DNA of 64,000 nucleotides from CBDAPE01 sp965198325 (GTDB taxonomy: Bacteria; Pseudomonadota; Alphaproteobacteria; UBA828; JAPUJA01), in the NCBI GenBank assembly GCA_965198325.1, contig CBDAPE010000018.1:248001-312000 (forward strand), written 5' to 3'. Positions 35,357 through 43,594 of the stretch are shown in pieces. The translations under genes were made by a program, and so were the position numbers. Positions within the stretch are counted from its first letter, which is position 1. Every line of letters begins with the position of its first letter. Under the pieces are notes generated by a model. It saw only the letters and a list, made by a program, of their open reading frames with translations. It searched no databases and was not told the DNA's origin.

Positions 35357-35362
35357 AGCCAG
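35357..35362. repeat. right target-site duplication of IS21 copy 1
   Basis: AGCCAG, identical to 32781-32786 on the other side of the element. Confidence 0.85.
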
Positions 35363-35413
35363 GCCGCACTGACGGCCAATGGCCTGAATATTGCCGGCTC
35401 GCGCACGGCGTAA
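35363..35413 (+). pseudogene. 3' fragment of the interrupted response regulator gene
   Basis: Sixteen codons encoding AALTANGLNIAGSRTA followed by TAA. They continue the response regulator reading frame exactly when the IS and one target duplication are removed, and have the character of the C-terminal end of LuxR-type HTH proteins (KNRSQAAL). The remainder of the gap to 35520 shows nothing else recognisable. Confidence 0.8.
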
Positions 35414-35520
35414 AGAACTCCACGACGGCTTTTAGATCCGGCGATACGCGTACGGACGTAGCGATCCGCTGGGCCCTCCCTCCAAGGACCGCGGCACACC
35501 GACACCGTCCGCAGCGTAGC

Positions 35521-36345
35521 CTAACCCTTCACTGCGCCGAAGGTCAGGCCCTGGACCAGCTGTTTCTGAATAAAGAAGATGAAGACGAGAATCGGGACGC
35601 TCTGGAGCACCGAGGCGGCGGCGACTTGCCCCCACAGGGTTCCCGTGTGGAGTACCAGCGAGGGAATCATCACGGTCAGCGTCCGGGTCTCGCCACCGGT
35701 CAAAATGAGCGCAAAGAGCAGCTCGTTCCATGAAAAAATCAGGACAAAGATGGAGACCGCGGCAAGGCCCGGATAGGTCATCGGCAGCGCGATCTTGAAG
35801 AACACCCGAAAATGGCCGCAGCCGTCCAGATAGGCGGCTTCCTCCACCTCGCGCGGGATATCGTCGAAGAACGATTTCATCATCCAGACCACGAGCACGA
35901 GATTGAACGTGGCGTGAGCGAGGATGACGCCGACGTGGGTGTTGATCAACCCGAGCTTGTTGAAGATCAGATACATCGGCAGGGCATAGGCGACCGGCGG
36001 CCCCAGGCGGGTGGCCAGAATATAAAAGAACAAGTGGTTGCCTGCGGGGATCTTGAACCGCGAGAAGCCGTAGGCCGCCATGGTACCCACCAGCACGCAC
36101 AGCGCCGTACTCGAAAACCCGATGATCGACGAGTTGAGAAGATAACTGTCGAACCCCTTGATAAAGATTTCGATATAGTTGATCAGCGTCGGCTCGAAGA
36201 CCCATTTGGGTGATGCGGTAATGACGTCGCCTTTGCGCTTGAAGCTCGCCATCAAAATCCAGATGTAGGGAAACAGCGAGATCACCAGCAGGATGATCAG
36301 AGGCAGGAAGAACTGGACCGGATTATGGGGGCGCCTCAGCCTCAT
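35521..36345 (-). CDS. carbohydrate-type ABC transporter permease (MalG/UgpE family), set 1
   Basis: A 274-residue inner membrane permease with six predicted spans and the EAA loop that docks the ATPase (EEAAYLDGCGHFRVFFKIALP). It ends in GLTFGAVKG like its paralogue at 41.7 kb, with which it shares long near-identical blocks, including FFYILATRLGPP and VVWMMKSFFDD. It overlaps the partner permease gene by 4 bp. No binding protein or ATPase gene is adjacent to this set; the ATPase at 45.6 kb may serve both. Confidence 0.88.
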   Translation of the reverse strand: MRLRRPHNPVQFFLPLIILLVISLFPYIWILMASFKRKGDVITASPKWVFEPTLINYIEIFIKGFDSYLLNSSIIGFSSTALCVLVGTMAAYGFSRFKIPAGNHLFFYILATRLGPPVAYALPMYLIFNKLGLINTHVGVILAHATFNLVLVVWMMKSFFDDIPREVEEAAYLDGCGHFRVFFKIALPMTYPGLAAVSIFVLIFSWNELLFALILTGGETRTLTVMIPSLVLHTGTLWGQVAAASVLQSVPILVFIFFIQKQLVQGLTFGAVKG

Positions 36346-37316
36346 GTCGGCGTCACCGGGCCCGATCTCCCGATTGGGTCTTTCTCGCGCACCGTTTCAC
36401 GGCGGATAGCTATTTCGCGCTGACGCGTGACCACCTTGTAGAACAACCCCGCCACAACAAGCGAGATGAAGGCCAGGACGAGGCAGACGGACGCGCCGTA
36501 GCCCAAGTCCCATTTCAGGAAGTTCGTGCGGTACGCGAAGGTCGAGATCATCTCCGTCGCATCGCCCGGTCCGCCGCCGGTCAAGACGTAGATCGTATCG
36601 AATATCTTGCTGGCATCGATCGTCCGCAGCATGAGCGCGATGATGATTAGGGGTTTGAGCAGCGGCAGTTGGACATGCCACAGGATCTGCCATTTCGAGG
36701 CACCGTCGAGTGTCGCAGCCTCGATCGGATTCTTGGGCATCGCGGTCAGGCCGGCCAGCATGATCAACATGATAAACGGGGTCCACTCCCAGACATCGAT
36801 GATCATGAGCGCGCCGAACGCCGTAACGGGACCCGAAAAAATACTGGTTTCGCGGAACAGGCCCAGATCGTTCATATAGACCGTGAGGACGCCGAAGCTG
36901 GGCATCAGGAAGAACCGCCAGATCATGGCGACCACCACCGGTGCAATCATCGTCGGGATCATGATGATTGTCAGCACGAGTCGCCGGCCCGCGAATTGGC
37001 GATTGATCCAAAGCGCAATCAACAGGCCGAGCACGAATTCGAATGGCACGACGACCGCCATGAACATGGCGGTGTGCCAGAGGGACGTGTAAAACTTTTC
37101 GTCTTCGCCGATCAGGTCGCCGTAGTTCTCGAGCCCGATAAACTCGCCGCGCTTGGTGAATACGGTCAAGGAGAGTTCGCGGAAGCTGTCGATGATTGCA
37201 ACGGTCGTCGGCGTCACCGCAACGACGAGAAGGAATATGATGATCGGCAACATGCAAACCATCACGAAGGTGGTCTGCGAACTCCAGTCGATCAGCTTCT
37301 TCTTTGGAGCCGCCAC
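36342..37316 (-). CDS. carbohydrate-type ABC transporter permease (MalF/UgpA family), set 1
   Basis: A 324-residue membrane permease, the usual partner of the MalG-type subunit, with six predicted spans and the EAA motif IEAATLDGASKWQILW. The C-terminal tail after the last span is charged. It is 86 bp downstream of the flavoprotein gene at 37.4 kb on the same strand, so it is likely part of the same transcript. A paralogue lies at 42.6 kb. The substrate is unknown. Confidence 0.88.
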   Translation of the reverse strand: MAAPKKKLIDWSSQTTFVMVCMLPIIIFLLVVAVTPTTVAIIDSFRELSLTVFTKRGEFIGLENYGDLIGEDEKFYTSLWHTAMFMAVVVPFEFVLGLLIALWINRQFAGRRLVLTIIMIPTMIAPVVVAMIWRFFLMPSFGVLTVYMNDLGLFRETSIFSGPVTAFGALMIIDVWEWTPFIMLIMLAGLTAMPKNPIEAATLDGASKWQILWHVQLPLLKPLIIIALMLRTIDASKIFDTIYVLTGGGPGDATEMISTFAYRTNFLKWDLGYGASVCLVLAFISLVVAGLFYKVVTRQREIAIRRETVREKDPIGRSGPVTPT

Positions 37317-37402
37317 ACGATTCTCTCCCTGTTCTCCCCGGTCCGGAGGGGTCCGACCCTAGACGTGCCCCAAGCCCATGGCAAGCGGCATTGCCTTCGT
37401 GC

Positions 37403-39850
37403 CTAACGCTTGATTTTCTTGTTTTCCGGATCGTAAATCGGTCCGAGATGAAGCTCTGCGGGAACCCGGCGGGCCGCAACCTCGAGCTCATAACGCCCGC
37501 TTGTGAGGTAGTCGTCGGTGACACCGCCCGCACTGCGCACATAGCCCAGGCCGATCGCTTTGCCGAGGGTATGACCAAAGCCGCCCGAGCTGAGCCAGCC
37601 GACCCGTTCGCCGTCTCGATAGATCGTCTCGCGTCCAAGCAGAGAGGCATCCGCATCGTCGGTCGTAAACGTCACGAGCCGCTTTTCAAGCGGCCGGTCG
37701 CGTTGGGCCAGCAACGCCTCCTTGCCGATGAAATCGACGTTCTTCTTGAATGAAACCGCAAAACCAAGACCAGCCTCGAGCGGCGTGTAATCGGGTCCGA
37801 TGTCCGCAGCCCAGACCCGGTAGCCCTTCTCGAGCCGCAAGCTGTCGATCGCCCGGTAGCCTGCGTCGCGCAAACCAACGGTGGCGCCCGCGGTCTTGAG
37901 GGCATCATAGACCGTGACCATGTAATCGGCGGGCACGTGAAGCTCCCAGCCCAATTCGCCGACAAAAGTGAGCCGCATGGCCCGAACCGGCGCGCCGGCG
38001 ACAAAGATTTCACGCACTGCCCCGAAGGGAAACCCCTCGTGACTTAGATCACCCTCCGCCACTTCGCCCAGCACCTTGCGGGCATTCGGCCCCATCAGCG
38101 CGAGCGTGCCGAACGCGGAGGTGACGTCGAGCAGCGAGGCCAGCGCGGATTCGGGGATATGACGGCGAATGTGAGTAAAATCGTGAGTCGCGAAAGCGGT
38201 ACCGGTGACGATGCAGTAGGCGTTCTCGGCCAGCCGCGCGACCGTGAGATCGCATTCGATGCCACCCTTGTCGTTAAGCATCTGGGTGTAGGTCAGCCGG
38301 CCGGGATCGCGCCCCACATTGCCGGCACAGACCCGCTGCAAGATATCTTCGGCGTCGCGGCCGACGAGCATGAACTTCGAAAAATAGGACATGTCGAAGA
38401 GCGCTACGGATTCGCGACACGCCGCGTGCTCGGCTCCGGAATAGGGAAACCAGTTCTGCACACCGAAGGAACACTCGTCCCTCGGTTCGACGCCCTCGGA
38501 CGCAAACCAGTTCGGCCGCTCCCACCCCGACTTGTTACCAAAGCAGGCACCGTTCGCCTTAAGCCGCTCATGGACCGGACTACGCCGGAAGGGGCGGCCT
38601 GCCTGCATTTCGTAATGGGGCCAGCCCATAACGTAATGGTGGCCCTGACCCTCGAGCGCACGCATCAAAACACGATCGTCGGACTTGTGGAATTGCGAGA
38701 ACCGCCGGATATCCACGGCCCACATGTCGTAGGGCGGCTCGCCGTCGAGAATCCAGGTCGCTAGCGCCATGCCCGCGCCACCACCAGAGGCAATGCCCAT
38801 TGAGTTGAAGCCGCAGCCGACGAAAAAGCCGCGCACTTCGGGAGCCTCGCCGAGAACGAACATGGTGTCTTCGGTGAACGACTCGAGCCCGTTGAACCAC
38901 TGCTTGATCCCCACGGTCTCCAGCGCCGGAATCCGCTCCAACGCGGGAAGGAGAAGTTGTTCGAAGTGATCGATCTCCTCGGGAAAAAGTTTAAATTCGT
39001 GACCCTCGGGGATCGGTGAGTCGCGGAACGGGATCGGGTTGAACTCATACCCCCCGACAATCAGGCCACCGACCTCCTCCTTGAAATAGGTCAGCTTGTC
39101 GGGATCGCGCATGGCAGGCACATCGGGCGAAAGCCCCTCGATCTTGTCGGTGACCACATAGTGATGGTGCGACGGCTGGATCGGTATGTTGACGCCCGCC
39201 AGCTTGCCCAGTTCGCGCGACCAGATGCCAGCGCAAAGCGCAATCGCCTCGCACGCAATTTCACCCTGATCGGTCGAGACGCCCACGACACGCTCGTTCC
39301 TGACGGTAAAGCCCGTGACCGAGATATCTTCGACGATCCTGACGCCGTTCATGCGGCCGCCCTTGGCCAGCGCCATGGTCACATCCGACGGGCTCGCACA
39401 GCCATCCGAGGGTAGGTAGATCGCCGAATCGAGATCGTCGACCGTCATGATCGGCATGAGTGCTTGCGCCTCCTTGGGCGTGAGCAACTCCATCTCGAGA
39501 CCGAACGAACGCGCCGTGGTGATCGCGCGCTCGTACTCGATCCGCCGGTCCTTGGTGCAGGCGAGCCGAAGCGAGCCGTTTTCCCGCCAGCCGGTGGCCT
39601 GGCCGGTTTCGGCTTCGAGTTCCGCGTAGAGCTTGACCGAATAACCCAGGAGGCGGGTGATGTTCGCGTTGGCACGGAGTTGGCCGACGACGCCCGCGGC
39701 GTGCCACGTGGAGCCGGATGTCAGCTTGTGCTTCTCTAGGAGTACGACCTCCTTGCAGCCCATTTTCGCCAAGTGATAGGCCACCGAGCAACCGATGATA
39801 CCGCCGCCGATGACGACGACGCGGGCCTGATCGGGAACAGCGCCGACCAT
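37403..39850 (-). CDS. dimethylglycine/sarcosine dehydrogenase-like flavoprotein with GcvT domain
   Basis: An 815-residue protein with an N-terminal DAO-type FAD domain (VVVIGGGIIG, GxGxxG at 15-20), a middle FAO domain and a C-terminal aminomethyltransferase (GcvT) fold that would bind tetrahydrofolate. H50 in TSGSTWHAAG matches the histidine that carries covalent FAD in dimethylglycine dehydrogenase. Such enzymes oxidatively demethylate N-methyl amino acids, passing the methyl carbon to folate. The exact substrate (dimethylglycine, sarcosine or other) is not determined. The start at 39850 has a GGGAG site, but that site lies inside a strong hairpin. The gene is followed by permease set 1 and is divergent from the SDR gene at 40 kb. 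Confidence 0.88.
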   Translation of the reverse strand: MVGAVPDQARVVVIGGGIIGCSVAYHLAKMGCKEVVLLEKHKLTSGSTWHAAGVVGQLRANANITRLLGYSVKLYAELEAETGQATGWRENGSLRLACTKDRRIEYERAITTARSFGLEMELLTPKEAQALMPIMTVDDLDSAIYLPSDGCASPSDVTMALAKGGRMNGVRIVEDISVTGFTVRNERVVGVSTDQGEIACEAIALCAGIWSRELGKLAGVNIPIQPSHHHYVVTDKIEGLSPDVPAMRDPDKLTYFKEEVGGLIVGGYEFNPIPFRDSPIPEGHEFKLFPEEIDHFEQLLLPALERIPALETVGIKQWFNGLESFTEDTMFVLGEAPEVRGFFVGCGFNSMGIASGGGAGMALATWILDGEPPYDMWAVDIRRFSQFHKSDDRVLMRALEGQGHHYVMGWPHYEMQAGRPFRRSPVHERLKANGACFGNKSGWERPNWFASEGVEPRDECSFGVQNWFPYSGAEHAACRESVALFDMSYFSKFMLVGRDAEDILQRVCAGNVGRDPGRLTYTQMLNDKGGIECDLTVARLAENAYCIVTGTAFATHDFTHIRRHIPESALASLLDVTSAFGTLALMGPNARKVLGEVAEGDLSHEGFPFGAVREIFVAGAPVRAMRLTFVGELGWELHVPADYMVTVYDALKTAGATVGLRDAGYRAIDSLRLEKGYRVWAADIGPDYTPLEAGLGFAVSFKKNVDFIGKEALLAQRDRPLEKRLVTFTTDDADASLLGRETIYRDGERVGWLSSGGFGHTLGKAIGLGYVRSAGGVTDDYLTSGRYELEVAARRVPAELHLGPIYDPENKKIKR

Positions 39851-39857
39851 GATGATG

Positions 39858-39886
39858 ATCTCCCAGGGGCTTTTATCCTGGGAGAT
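39858..39886 (-). promoter_or_regulatory. perfect 10-bp inverted repeat enclosing the ribosome-binding site of the flavoprotein gene
   Basis: ATCTCCCAGG (39858-39867) and CCTGGGAGAT (39877-39886) are exact complements with a 9-base spacer. In the leftward mRNA they form a hairpin whose 3' arm contains the GGGAG Shine-Dalgarno, 9 bases before the AUG. It could be an RNA switch that hides the ribosome-binding site, or a DNA operator in the 161-bp divergent promoter region shared with the SDR gene. The symmetry is seen directly; its role is inferred. Confidence 0.55.
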
Positions 39887-40011
39887 TAACTGGTATCTAC
39901 CAGAGCCGCAATCCGGATTTGGCATAGGTTGCGCCCGGCGGTCGACAAGGGGTATCCGATGCTCCTATTGTCGTGACAAACAGGCCGCCACAGCGGAAAT
40001 CAGGGATTTTT

Positions 40012-40799
40012 ATGGATACGCAACTGAACGGTAAGCGGGCGCTCGTGACCGGGGCGTCAAGCGGCATCGGCCGCGCGATCGCCGAGGCCCTGGCCCGGGA
40101 CGGCGCGCGCGTCGCCGTGCACGCCCGCTCGGACGAAAAGGCCCGGGATACGCTGGATACAATCGCCGCGGCGGGCGGCGAGGCCTTCGCCGTGACCGCG
40201 GACATGCGCGTGACGGCGGAAATCGGCACGATGTGCAAGGCTGCCCTCGACAAACTCGGCGGGATCGACATCGTGGTCAACAACGCGGGCATCTTCGATC
40301 ACGCACTTGTCGTCGAGATAACCGAAGACTTCTGGGACGAGACGATGGACGTCGATCTCAAGGCGCCGTTTCTGGTGACCAAGCACACCTTCCCGTGATG
40401 CTTGAGCAGGGAACCGGCGGCACCCTGATCTATTTGACATCGACCGCGAGCAAGACGGCGGACGCGCATTTTTCCGCCTACAACGCCGCCAAGACCGGGT
40501 TTCTGGGATTCGCCCGTTGCGTCGCCGCGGAAGTGGGCGAGCACGGCATCCGCGTCAACGGCATTTCGCCGGGCTGGATCGAGACCAAGATGGTCCGCGA
40601 GTTCTATGACGGCTGGCCGAGCGAGAAACCGGCGGACTATGAGGGATTCCTTGAGGAAGAAGGCGCTGGCACGAACATGCTGAAGCGCGTCGACCAGCCT
40701 GAAGACATTGCCGAGATGGCGGTTTATCTCGCAAGCGAGCGGGGACGATTCATCACCGGACAGGGACTCTCTGTCTGTGGCGGCATGGTCTACTGGTAA
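40012..40799 (+). pseudogene. short-chain dehydrogenase/reductase, frameshifted (copy 1)
   Basis: An NAD(P)-dependent SDR with the Rossmann motif TGASSGIG, NNAG and the catalytic YNAAK. The first frame ends at a TGA at 40396-40398 just after TKHTFP; the second half (MLEQGTGGTLIYLTS...) continues in another frame. One base added in the CCCGTGATG stretch near 40392-40396 restores a 262-residue protein, exactly the length of the neighbouring paralogue. The start ATG at 40012 follows CAGGGA. Either a recent pseudogene or an assembly error in an intact gene. Confidence 0.82.
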
Positions 40800-40886
40800 C
40801 CCCACGGGCAGGCGGGTCGACAAGTCTGGATACGACCCATTACGGTCGGCAACAACGAATGCCATTGACACACAGGGGAGATCAAG

Positions 40887-41675
40887 ATGGATACGCAATT
40901 GACCGGCAAACGCGCCCTAGTAACCGGCGCATCGAGCGGCATCGGCCGCGCCATCGCCGAGGCCATGGCGGCCGAAGGGGCGACCGTCGCGGTGCACGCA
41001 CGCTCGGAGGACAAGGCCAAGGATACGCTCGACTCGATCGCGGCGGCGGGTGGCAACGCGTTTCCTGTAACCGCCGATCTGACCGTGACCGCGGAGATCG
41101 AAGCGATGTGCAAGGCGGCGCTGGACAAGCTCGGCGGCATCGACATCGTCGTCAACAATGCGGGCGTTTACGATTATATCAGCGTGTCCGACATGACCGA
41201 GGAGCAGTGGGACTGGATCGTCGACACCGATCTGAAGACCCCGTTCCTGATCACCAAACATACCTTGCCGACGATGCAGACGCAGGGCCAGGGCGGCAGC
41301 CTGATTTACATCGCATCGACCAACGGCAAGACAGCCGACGGGCTGTTTAGCGCGTACAACACAGCCAAGCACGGCCTGATCGGGTTCGCCCGCTGCGTCG
41401 CCGCCGAGGTCGGCGAACAGGCCATCCGGTCGAATTGCATCTGCCCGGGATGGATCGATACCAAGATGGCTGTGAGCTTTCACAAGGAATGGTCGGAGGA
41501 GAACAAGCTCGATTTCGATGAGTTCTGGCAGGAGAGCATGGCGGACAGCAACATGCTCCACCAGCTCGGCGAGCCCCGGGACATTAGCGACTTCGCAGTC
41601 TATCTGGCGAGCGAGCGGGGCCGCTTCATCACCGGGCAGGCGGTCAACGTCTGCGGCGGTCTCTGTTACTGGTAG
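40887..41675 (+). CDS. short-chain dehydrogenase/reductase (copy 2)
   Basis: A 262-residue classical SDR: cofactor motif TGASSGIG near residue 15, NNAG, catalytic Ser in YIAST and Tyr/Lys in YNTAK, with VCGGLCYW at the C-terminus. Family members resemble glucose 1-dehydrogenase or 3-oxoacyl reductase, but the substrate is not predictable. It is a tandem paralogue of the gene at 40.0 kb; the first 50 residues are nearly the same. It follows GGGGAGATCAAG at normal spacing. The context of ABC permeases and a demethylating flavoprotein suggests a catabolic oxidation. Confidence 0.88.
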   Translation: MDTQLTGKRALVTGASSGIGRAIAEAMAAEGATVAVHARSEDKAKDTLDSIAAAGGNAFPVTADLTVTAEIEAMCKAALDKLGGIDIVVNNAGVYDYISVSDMTEEQWDWIVDTDLKTPFLITKHTLPTMQTQGQGGSLIYIASTNGKTADGLFSAYNTAKHGLIGFARCVAAEVGEQAIRSNCICPGWIDTKMAVSFHKEWSEENKLDFDEFWQESMADSNMLHQLGEPRDISDFAVYLASERGRFITGQAVNVCGGLCYW

Positions 41676-41704
41676 ACCCCGTTACGCGACCCACGCGACG
41701 TAAT

Positions 41705-41738
41705 GGCCTGCTCCGATTGAATTGGGGCGGGCCTTTGT
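41705..41738 (+). terminator. intrinsic terminator between SDR copy 2 and permease set 2
   Basis: GGCCTGCTCC (41705-41714) pairs with GGGGCGGGCC (41724-41733) over ten positions, two of them G-U, with a 9-base loop and TTTGT following. It lies in the 71-bp gap between two convergent genes, where a terminator is expected. Confidence 0.5.
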
Positions 41739-41746
41739 CCGATCGG

Positions 41747-42562
41747 CTATCCCTTTACCGCTCCGAAGGTTAGACCGCGAACCAAGTAACGCTGGACGTA
41801 GAAGATGAAGATCAGTACCGGCGCGCTCTGCACGATGCAGGCGGCGGCGACCTGGGGCCAAAGCCCTTTGGGGTGGCCCACCAGCGACGGGATCATTGCC
41901 GTGAAGGTGCGGTTTTCACCACCCGTGAGAATCAGCGCGAAAAGCAGCTCGTTCCAGGAGAAGATCAAGACGAAGATGGTGACTGCCGCCAGCCCCGTAT
42001 AGGTCATCGGCAGGGCGATCTGAAAGAACACGCGAAACGGGCTCGCGCCGTCGAGAAATGCCGCTTCTTCGACCTCACGCGGCACGTCGTCGAAAAACGA
42101 CTTCATCATCCAAACGACGAGCACCAGGTTGAAGGTCGAATGGGCGAGAATGACTCCGATATGGGAGTTGGCAATACCGATCCGGTCGAAGATCAGATAC
42201 ATCGGCAGGGCATAGGCGATCGGCGGGCCGAGCCGCGTCGCTAGGATATAGAAAAACAGGTGATTGCCCGCGGGCACCCGGTAACGCGAGAGCGCATAGG
42301 CCGCGAAGGTGCCGATCGTCAGGCACAGCGCCGTGCTGGAAAACCCCACGATCACCGAATTTAGGAAATAGAGGTCGAAGCCCTTGTCCAGGATCGCGGT
42401 GTAATTTTCCGTGGTGGGATCGAACAGCCAATTGACGGGCCGAGAGAAAAGATCTTCGTGCAGCTTGAAGCTCGCCATCAGAATCCAGGCGTAGGGAAAC
42501 ACCGTCGAGACGAGAAGCGCGACAATCGGCAGGGCGAAGATGAATTTTCGAAGTCGCGGCAT
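41747..42562 (-). CDS. carbohydrate-type ABC transporter permease (MalG/UgpE family), set 2
   Basis: A 271-residue permease with six predicted spans and EAA loop EEAAFLDGASPFRVFFQIALP, ending GLTFGAVKG. It is closely related to the set 1 subunit at 35.5 kb. It lies 10 bp downstream of its MalF-type partner and after the binding protein gene, giving the order binding protein-permease-permease on the minus strand. The cognate ATPase is probably the divergent gene at 45.6 kb. Confidence 0.9.
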   Translation of the reverse strand: MPRLRKFIFALPIVALLVSTVFPYAWILMASFKLHEDLFSRPVNWLFDPTTENYTAILDKGFDLYFLNSVIVGFSSTALCLTIGTFAAYALSRYRVPAGNHLFFYILATRLGPPIAYALPMYLIFDRIGIANSHIGVILAHSTFNLVLVVWMMKSFFDDVPREVEEAAFLDGASPFRVFFQIALPMTYTGLAAVTIFVLIFSWNELLFALILTGGENRTFTAMIPSLVGHPKGLWPQVAAACIVQSAPVLIFIFYVQRYLVRGLTFGAVKG

Positions 42563-42572
42563 TGCCCGTCCC

Positions 42573-43466
42573 CTACGGCCTGGTCACGATCTTGTAGAAC
42601 ATCGCCGCCAGGATCAGCGAGACGAAGGCGAGGACCAGGCAGATCGCCGAGCCGTAACCCAGGTTCCAGGTCATGAAGCTGGTTCGATGTGCGAAGGTCG
42701 TAATCATCTCGGTCGAATCGCCGGGTCCGCCGCCGGTCAGAACATAGACCGTATCGAAGATCTTGCTCGCATCGATCGATCGCAACAGCAGCGCGATGAT
42801 GATGAGCGGGCGGAGGAGGGGAATCTGGACGTACCAGAGGATCTGACGACGGTTCGCGCCGTCGAGCGTCGCCGCTTCGATCGGCGCCTTGGGCATCGCG
42901 GTCAGCCCCGCCAGCAGGATCAGCATGACGAAGGGCGTCCATTCCCAGATATCGATCAGCATCAGAACCGCGAGCGCGGACGCGGCACTCGAAAACACGC
43001 CCGTATCCCGGAACAGGCCGAAATCGTTGAGCACCTGGGTGAACAGTCCGAAGGTCGGCAAAAAGAAGAGATACCAGATCAGTCCGACAACGATCGGCGC
43101 AATGACGGTCGGGATCATGATCAGGGTCAAAATCAGCCGGCGGCCGCGAAACTCCCGGTTGATCCAGAGCGCGATCGCGAGCCCGCCGCAAAACTCGATC
43201 GGCACGACGACGATGACGAAGAGGCAGGTGTGCCAGAACGCCGTATAGAATTTGCCATCGCCACCGATCAGCTCGCGGTAATTCTCGAAACCGATGAACT
43301 CGCCCCGGGTCCCGAACGAGATCAGCGAGAGATCCCGAAAGCTGTCGATGATCGCCGCCGTGGTCGGCGCCACCGCGACGATCGCCAGAAACAGGAGCAC
43401 GGGGACGAGGCAGACCCAGAGGAACATCCGCTCGGAATTGAGGTCGAATTTCGTGACGCGCACCAT
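42573..43466 (-). CDS. carbohydrate-type ABC transporter permease (MalF/UgpA family), set 2
   Basis: A 297-residue membrane permease with six predicted spans and EAA motif IEAATLDGANRRQILWYV. It is paralogous to the set 1 permease at 36.3 kb, with shared blocks such as IIALLLRSIDASKIFDTVYVLTGGGPGD in part. It is located between the binding protein gene (128 bp upstream) and the MalG-type gene (10 bp downstream). The start MVRVTKFD at 43466 gives a normal cytoplasmic N-terminus. Confidence 0.9.
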   Translation of the reverse strand: MVRVTKFDLNSERMFLWVCLVPVLLFLAIVAVAPTTAAIIDSFRDLSLISFGTRGEFIGFENYRELIGGDGKFYTAFWHTCLFVIVVVPIEFCGGLAIALWINREFRGRRLILTLIMIPTVIAPIVVGLIWYLFFLPTFGLFTQVLNDFGLFRDTGVFSSAASALAVLMLIDIWEWTPFVMLILLAGLTAMPKAPIEAATLDGANRRQILWYVQIPLLRPLIIIALLLRSIDASKIFDTVYVLTGGGPGDSTEMITTFAHRTSFMTWNLGYGSAICLVLAFVSLILAAMFYKIVTRP

Positions 43467-43594
43467 GGATCCATCGCTTCGACGCCAAAGCGGCCCGACC
43501 GATTATTCAGCGGGCCGCCTCGGGCCGACAAGCAAGAGACGGCACGGCCCGGCAAAACTGCCGAGCCGGGCCGCTATTTAGGCTTCGATCGCGT

